Below, piece after piece: positions 6,900-9,156 of a DNA stretch of 9,156 nt. The stretch comes from Gammaproteobacteria bacterium. Its GTDB lineage: Bacteria > Pseudomonadota > Gammaproteobacteria > HK1. Positions within the stretch are counted from its first letter, which is position 1, and the number at the start of each line of letters is the position of its first letter. Under the pieces are notes generated by a model. The model worked only from the letters and a program-made list of their open reading frames with translations, was not told the DNA's origin and made no database searches. The DNA is taken from the NCBI GenBank assembly GCA_020444775.1, contig JAGRHX010000162.1, positions 1 through 9,156 on the forward strand. Reading direction: 5' to 3'. A program made the translations under genes and the position numbers.

Positions 6900-7196
6900 T
6901 TACCAGCGTCCGCCGCCAGCACCACCTCCACCGGTCCGACGGGGACGGTCCTGCGCCTCGTTGATGCGCAGTGGTCTGCCGCCGAAGTCCTGACCGTTGA
7001 GCTGGGAGATGGCCTTGTTGGCCTCGGCCTTGTCCAGCTCGACGAACGCGAAACCGCGAGAGCGGCCCGTTTCGCGATCAGTGATGAGGTTGCACGAGTG
7101 GATTTCACCGATTGAGGCAAACAGCTCCCGGATGTCGTCTTCAGACGCGGTCCAGGGAAGGTTGCCGACATATAGCTTTGTCAAACTGAGCTCCAT
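6900..7196 (-). CDS. Small RRM-domain RNA-binding protein
   Basis: This is a single RNA-recognition motif with a short Gly-rich tail, the architecture of small bacterial RNA-binding proteins often linked to cold response or RNA chaperoning. It has 98 residues from ATG 7196. RNP2 is LYVGNL (residues 8-13) and RNP1 is RGFAFVEL (47-54); the aromatic residues Tyr9, Phe49 and Phe51 that stack on RNA are present. The beta-alpha-beta-beta-alpha-beta order is complete by about residue 79, and the tail is RPRRTGGGGAGGGRW. The start is uncertain. ATG 7196 has no Shine-Dalgarno upstream, whereas TTG 7184 has GGAG exactly 6 bases upstream and would give the more usual TKLYVGNLPW start (94 residues); TTG 7199 is less likely. 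It is convergent with the aldolase-like gene and functionally separate from the catabolic cluster. Confidence 0.93.
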   Translation of the reverse strand: MELSLTKLYVGNLPWTASEDDIRELFASIGEIHSCNLITDRETGRSRGFAFVELDKAEANKAISQLNGQDFGGRPLRINEAQDRPRRTGGGGAGGGRW

Positions 7197-7591
7197 CAAG
7201 AAAAAGTGCGCGGTCGTCGGGGTCGTGCCATATGCTTCGTTCGAAAGCTCTTCTGCATAGGCCTCTGGACGAAGGTGCTGGAGTGCACGACGACCGCTTA
7301 CACATCACTCGCCTGTCTGGGTGTTTACCGACACGCCATCCTGGCGGGCGATGACTGGCTTCGAAACCGTTTCGATGCCGATTCGCGACTAGAGGAAGGA
7401 CTCGAGAGGGAGATCGGGCAGGCTTGTTCCTAAGCGAAATGAAGTATAGACCTGTGATTTGCAATCCGCCACAGAAATGCGTGTCGTTCTCCGGGCATCC
7501 CTGAAGTCGGCTGCATTTACCCCCTGGCGCCAGCCAGCGCGTTTCATCCGTCGCATCGCCGATGCCCGGTAGCATCAGGAGAGTCGTCCGC
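7197..7591. other. 395-bp intergenic region between divergent RRM and chromate-transporter genes
   Basis: No convincing gene is present; short ORFs on both strands have no family resemblance. It should hold the promoters and 5' leaders of both neighbours. Visible elements are a 15-bp palindrome at 7361-7375, the 10-bp palindrome CTGGCGCCAG at 7524-7533, and a minus-strand TATACT (7448-7443 region) that could be a -10 for the RRM gene, giving a long leader of about 240 bases. No clear -35 is seen. A long leader would suit a cold-regulated RNA-binding protein, but that is inference. Confidence 0.45.
7361..7375. promoter_or_regulatory. 15-bp palindrome, candidate operator
   Basis: TCGAAAC-C-GTTTCGA is a perfect palindrome with 7-base arms around a single central C. 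It lies in the divergent region, about 165 bp from the RRM start and 217 bp from the transporter start. Size and symmetry resemble sites for small dimeric repressors. A related half, TTCGAAA, recurs near 7240. No regulator is encoded in the window. Confidence 0.4.
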
Positions 7592-8896
7592 ATGTCGCGA
7601 CCAGGTTCCGCGGCCGAGGTATTCTCGGCCTTCATCCGCTTGGGTCTGACCTCGTTTGGCGGCCCGATAGCGCACCTGGCTTATTTTCGTCGGGAGCTCG
7701 TGGAGCGTAGGGGCTGGTTGAACGAGGCTGACTACGCGCAGCTGGTCGCTCTGTGTCAGTTCCTGCCCGGGCCGGCGAGCAGCCAGGTGGGTTTCGCGCT
7801 CGGACTCATACGCGCCGGTTGGGCCGGTGGTCTCGCCGCGTTCGTCGCCTTCACCACGCCGTCGGTGCTGGCCTTGCTACTGTTCGCGCTCTGGTTGCCC
7901 ACGCTCAGCGGCGAGCCCGCCCTGGCCGCGGTGCAGGGTCTGAAGATCGTTGCCCTGGCGGTGGTCGCTCATGCCGTGCTGGGCATGAGTCGACAGCTGT
8001 GCTTCGATCGATCGCGCGCCTCCATAGCCGCATTGGCCGCAGCCCTGGTGCTGGCGTGGACCAATCCGGCAGACCAGCTGGTTGTGGTGTTGCTCGGCGG
8101 GATTGGCGGCATGATCTTCTGCTCGGTGGATACCCCGCTGGACGAGCACATGCTGAAGGTGCGGCACGGCCCGCGACTGGGTTTCGGCTTGCTCGCGGTG
8201 TTTCTGGCGTTGTTGTTCCTGCTGCCAGCGCTCGGTCAGCTCGGCTCGGAGCCGTCGTCCACCGCGCAGGCCGCCAACGCGGCTCGGCCGCTGCCCGACG
8301 CATGGTCGGTCGCCAACGCTTTTTATCGGTCGGGCGCGTTGGTGTTCGGTGGTGGTCACGTGGTACTGCCGCTGCTCGAGAGCGCCGTGGTCGAGCCCGG
8401 CTGGGTAAGCCGCGAGTCCTTCCTTGCGGGCTATGGCGCGGCGCAGGCGATGCCGGGACCGTTGTTCTCCATTGCCGCGTTTCTGGGTGCCCAGATTGCG
8501 CCTGCCGCCGATCAATCGTCAGCTTTGGCGTCGGCTTCGGCTTCGGCTTCGGCTATGGCTTCAGCGCTCTTGCCGATTGCGCTGGCGCTGCTCGCGAGCG
8601 TCGCGATCTTCATGCCGGGCTTCCTGCTCACCGCGGGCGTGTTGCCGGTCTGGGCACGCGTGGCGCGCCGCCCCAACGCGGCGCGCGCGATCGCCGGCGT
8701 CAACGCGGCCGTGGTCGGCTTGCTGGCCGCCGCGCTGTACGATCCGGTCTTCACCGGAGCGGTGCAGCAACCCGCGGATCTCGCGATCGCGCTGCTCGCG
8801 TTCTCGCTGCTGGCAGTGTGGCGGGCGCCGGCGCTGCTGGTGGTGGTGTTCTGCGTGCTGGCGCGATTGTCCTGGACCGGTCTGCAGCTTGCCTGA
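7592..8896 (+). CDS. chrA: Chromate transporter (CHR) family protein, two-domain
   Basis: This is a bidomain member of the CHR ion-transporter family; characterised members export chromate from the cytoplasm. It has 434 residues. ATG 7592 was preferred because AGGAGAG (7577-7583) lies upstream; an in-frame ATG at 7562 adds ten residues. Two homologous halves are seen. The N-terminal half has FGGP (22-25), FRRELVERRGW and FLPGP (57-61); the C-terminal half has FGGGH (252-256), LESAVVEPGWVSRESFL and MPGP (287-290). About ten or more hydrophobic helices fill the rest. The halves are joined by a polar linker near residues 217-237. An unusual Ser-Ala repeat (314-325), encoded by a hexamer repeat, lies in a loop of the C-terminal half. 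Length is typical for long-chain ChrA proteins. No chrB-like regulator adjoins, so a role in chromate resistance is family-based and not proven. Confidence 0.92.
   Translation: MSRPGSAAEVFSAFIRLGLTSFGGPIAHLAYFRRELVERRGWLNEADYAQLVALCQFLPGPASSQVGFALGLIRAGWAGGLAAFVAFTTPSVLALLLFALWLPTLSGEPALAAVQGLKIVALAVVAHAVLGMSRQLCFDRSRASIAALAAALVLAWTNPADQLVVVLLGGIGGMIFCSVDTPLDEHMLKVRHGPRLGFGLLAVFLALLFLLPALGQLGSEPSSTAQAANAARPLPDAWSVANAFYRSGALVFGGGHVVLPLLESAVVEPGWVSRESFLAGYGAAQAMPGPLFSIAAFLGAQIAPAADQSSALASASASASAMASALLPIALALLASVAIFMPGFLLTAGVLPVWARVARRPNAARAIAGVNAAVVGLLAAALYDPVFTGAVQQPADLAIALLAFSLLAVWRAPALLVVVFCVLARLSWTGLQLA
8531..8554 (+). repeat. Tandem hexamer repeat (TCGGCT)x4 within chrA
   Basis: Four exact TCGGCT copies are followed by the degenerate copies ATGGCT and TCAGCG. 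The unit is in frame (Ser-Ala), so gain or loss of copies would lengthen or shorten a loop by two residues without a frameshift. It is a simple-sequence tract likely to vary between strains. Confidence 0.85.
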
Positions 8897-8931
8897 GTGG
8901 ACCGGCTGCGCCAGGCGGCCGCGACTGATCG

Positions 8932-8954
8932 AACGGATCAACCAAACGGATCAA
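8932..8954. repeat. Direct repeat of AACGGATCAA before the MBL-hydrolase gene
   Basis: AACGGATCAA occurs at 8932-8941 and 8945-8954, a 13-bp period. The first copy is also part of the inverted repeat TGATC-gaacg-GATCA (8926-8940). It is 19 bp upstream of the MBL gene start and overlaps its likely leader. It could be a regulatory site, or chance. Confidence 0.4.
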
Positions 8955-8972
8955 TTCTGGGGAGATGCAGCG

Positions 8973-9156
8973 ATGGCGGGAGAGGTCTGGCGGATTGGGC
9001 GTGTGAAGATTTCTCGGGTGGTCGAGATCGAAGCAACCGGCGGTATGAGTCGCATCATCCCAGATGCGCACCGCGAGCGGCTGCAGGAGATCGACTGGCT
9101 GTTCCCACATTTCGTCAACGAAGAAGGGCGGATGCGTGGCAGCATCCACGCCCTGG
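8973..9156 (+). CDS. MBL-fold metallo-hydrolase, N-terminal part (3' end outside window)
   Basis: Only the first 61 residues are present. ATG 8973 has GGGGAG (8959-8964) 8 bases upstream; an out-of-frame ATG at 8965 gives a very short peptide and was rejected. The start (VWRIGRVKISRVVEIEATGG, then LFPHFVNEEGRMRGSIHAL) matches the N-terminus of a group of cytoplasmic MBL-fold hydrolases, whose first beta-strand is followed by a substrate-facing insertion and then the core strand leading to the metal site. The HxHxDH zinc motif would lie beyond the right edge and cannot be checked. There is no signal peptide. It follows chrA on the same strand after 76 bp and could be co-transcribed. The assignment rests on N-terminal resemblance only. 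Confidence 0.7.
   Translation, partial: MAGEVWRIGRVKISRVVEIEATGGMSRIIPDAHRERLQEIDWLFPHFVNEEGRMRGSIHAL

Noticed and set aside
7206..7433. 75-codon plus-strand ORF in the gap before chrA
   Set aside because: It has no ribosome-binding site, no recognisable domain, and mixed composition; probably chance.
7141..7635. 164-codon minus-strand ORF overlapping the RRM start and the chrA start
   Set aside because: It overlaps two well-supported genes in other frames and shows no motif.
7753..8928. 391-codon plus-strand frame overlapping chrA
   Set aside because: It is an Arg/Gly/Ala-rich out-of-phase translation of the chromate transporter, with no motif or start signal.

Overview
The window is GC-rich and gene-dense. 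It has proteobacterial-style ribosome-binding sites (AGGA/GAGGAG), GTG and TTG starts, a TRAP transporter, a small RRM protein and a two-domain chromate transporter. Together these point to a high-GC proteobacterium, perhaps an environmental or marine gammaproteobacterium; the species cannot be fixed from the sequence. I see no rRNA, tRNA, CRISPR array, IS element or phage gene.

Layout, left to right. (1) Positions 1-1953 hold the 3' end of a TRAP-type dicarboxylate/mannitol/chloroaromatic-class uptake system: the large permease DctM (cut by the left edge), then the small permease DctQ. A good intrinsic terminator follows at about 2024-2053. (2) Positions 2123-2932 hold two tightly packed small membrane proteins, an unrecognised four-helix protein and a 2TM-domain protein; the second carries a run of nine G. 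(3) Positions 2990-3437 hold the wreck of a 3-hydroxyisobutyrate dehydrogenase-family gene. About 12 N-terminal codons join directly, and out of frame, to the C-terminal half. (4) Positions 3546-4469 hold an intact TauD/TfdA-type Fe(II)/2-oxoglutarate dioxygenase, convergent with (5) a minus-strand M20 zinc amidohydrolase of the allantoate amidohydrolase/N-carbamoyl-amino-acid hydrolase type (4480-5718, GTG start). (6) Across a 210-bp divergent promoter region lies a class II aldolase/adducin protein (5929-6708) that lacks the usual aldolase catalytic Glu. (7) A strong 13-bp stem-loop separates it from a convergent small RRM RNA-binding protein (minus, 6900-7196). (8) After a 395-bp gap come a chromate-transporter-family protein (7592-8896) and the start of an MBL-fold metallo-hydrolase (8973 to the right edge).

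Functionally, positions 1 to about 6700 look like an uptake-and-catabolism accessory locus: a TRAP importer for an organic acid, a (now broken) beta-hydroxyacid dehydrogenase, an oxygenase, an amidohydrolase and an aldolase-like enzyme. The substrate is not evident. The dehydrogenase deletion suggests the pathway is decaying or that this step is done elsewhere. The right third (RRM protein, chromate transporter, MBL hydrolase) looks unrelated to it. No clearly new multi-gene system is visible. The items most worth a second look are the dehydrogenase deletion, the pair of small membrane proteins with the G9 tract, the Glu-less aldolase homologue, and several inverted repeats at gene starts.
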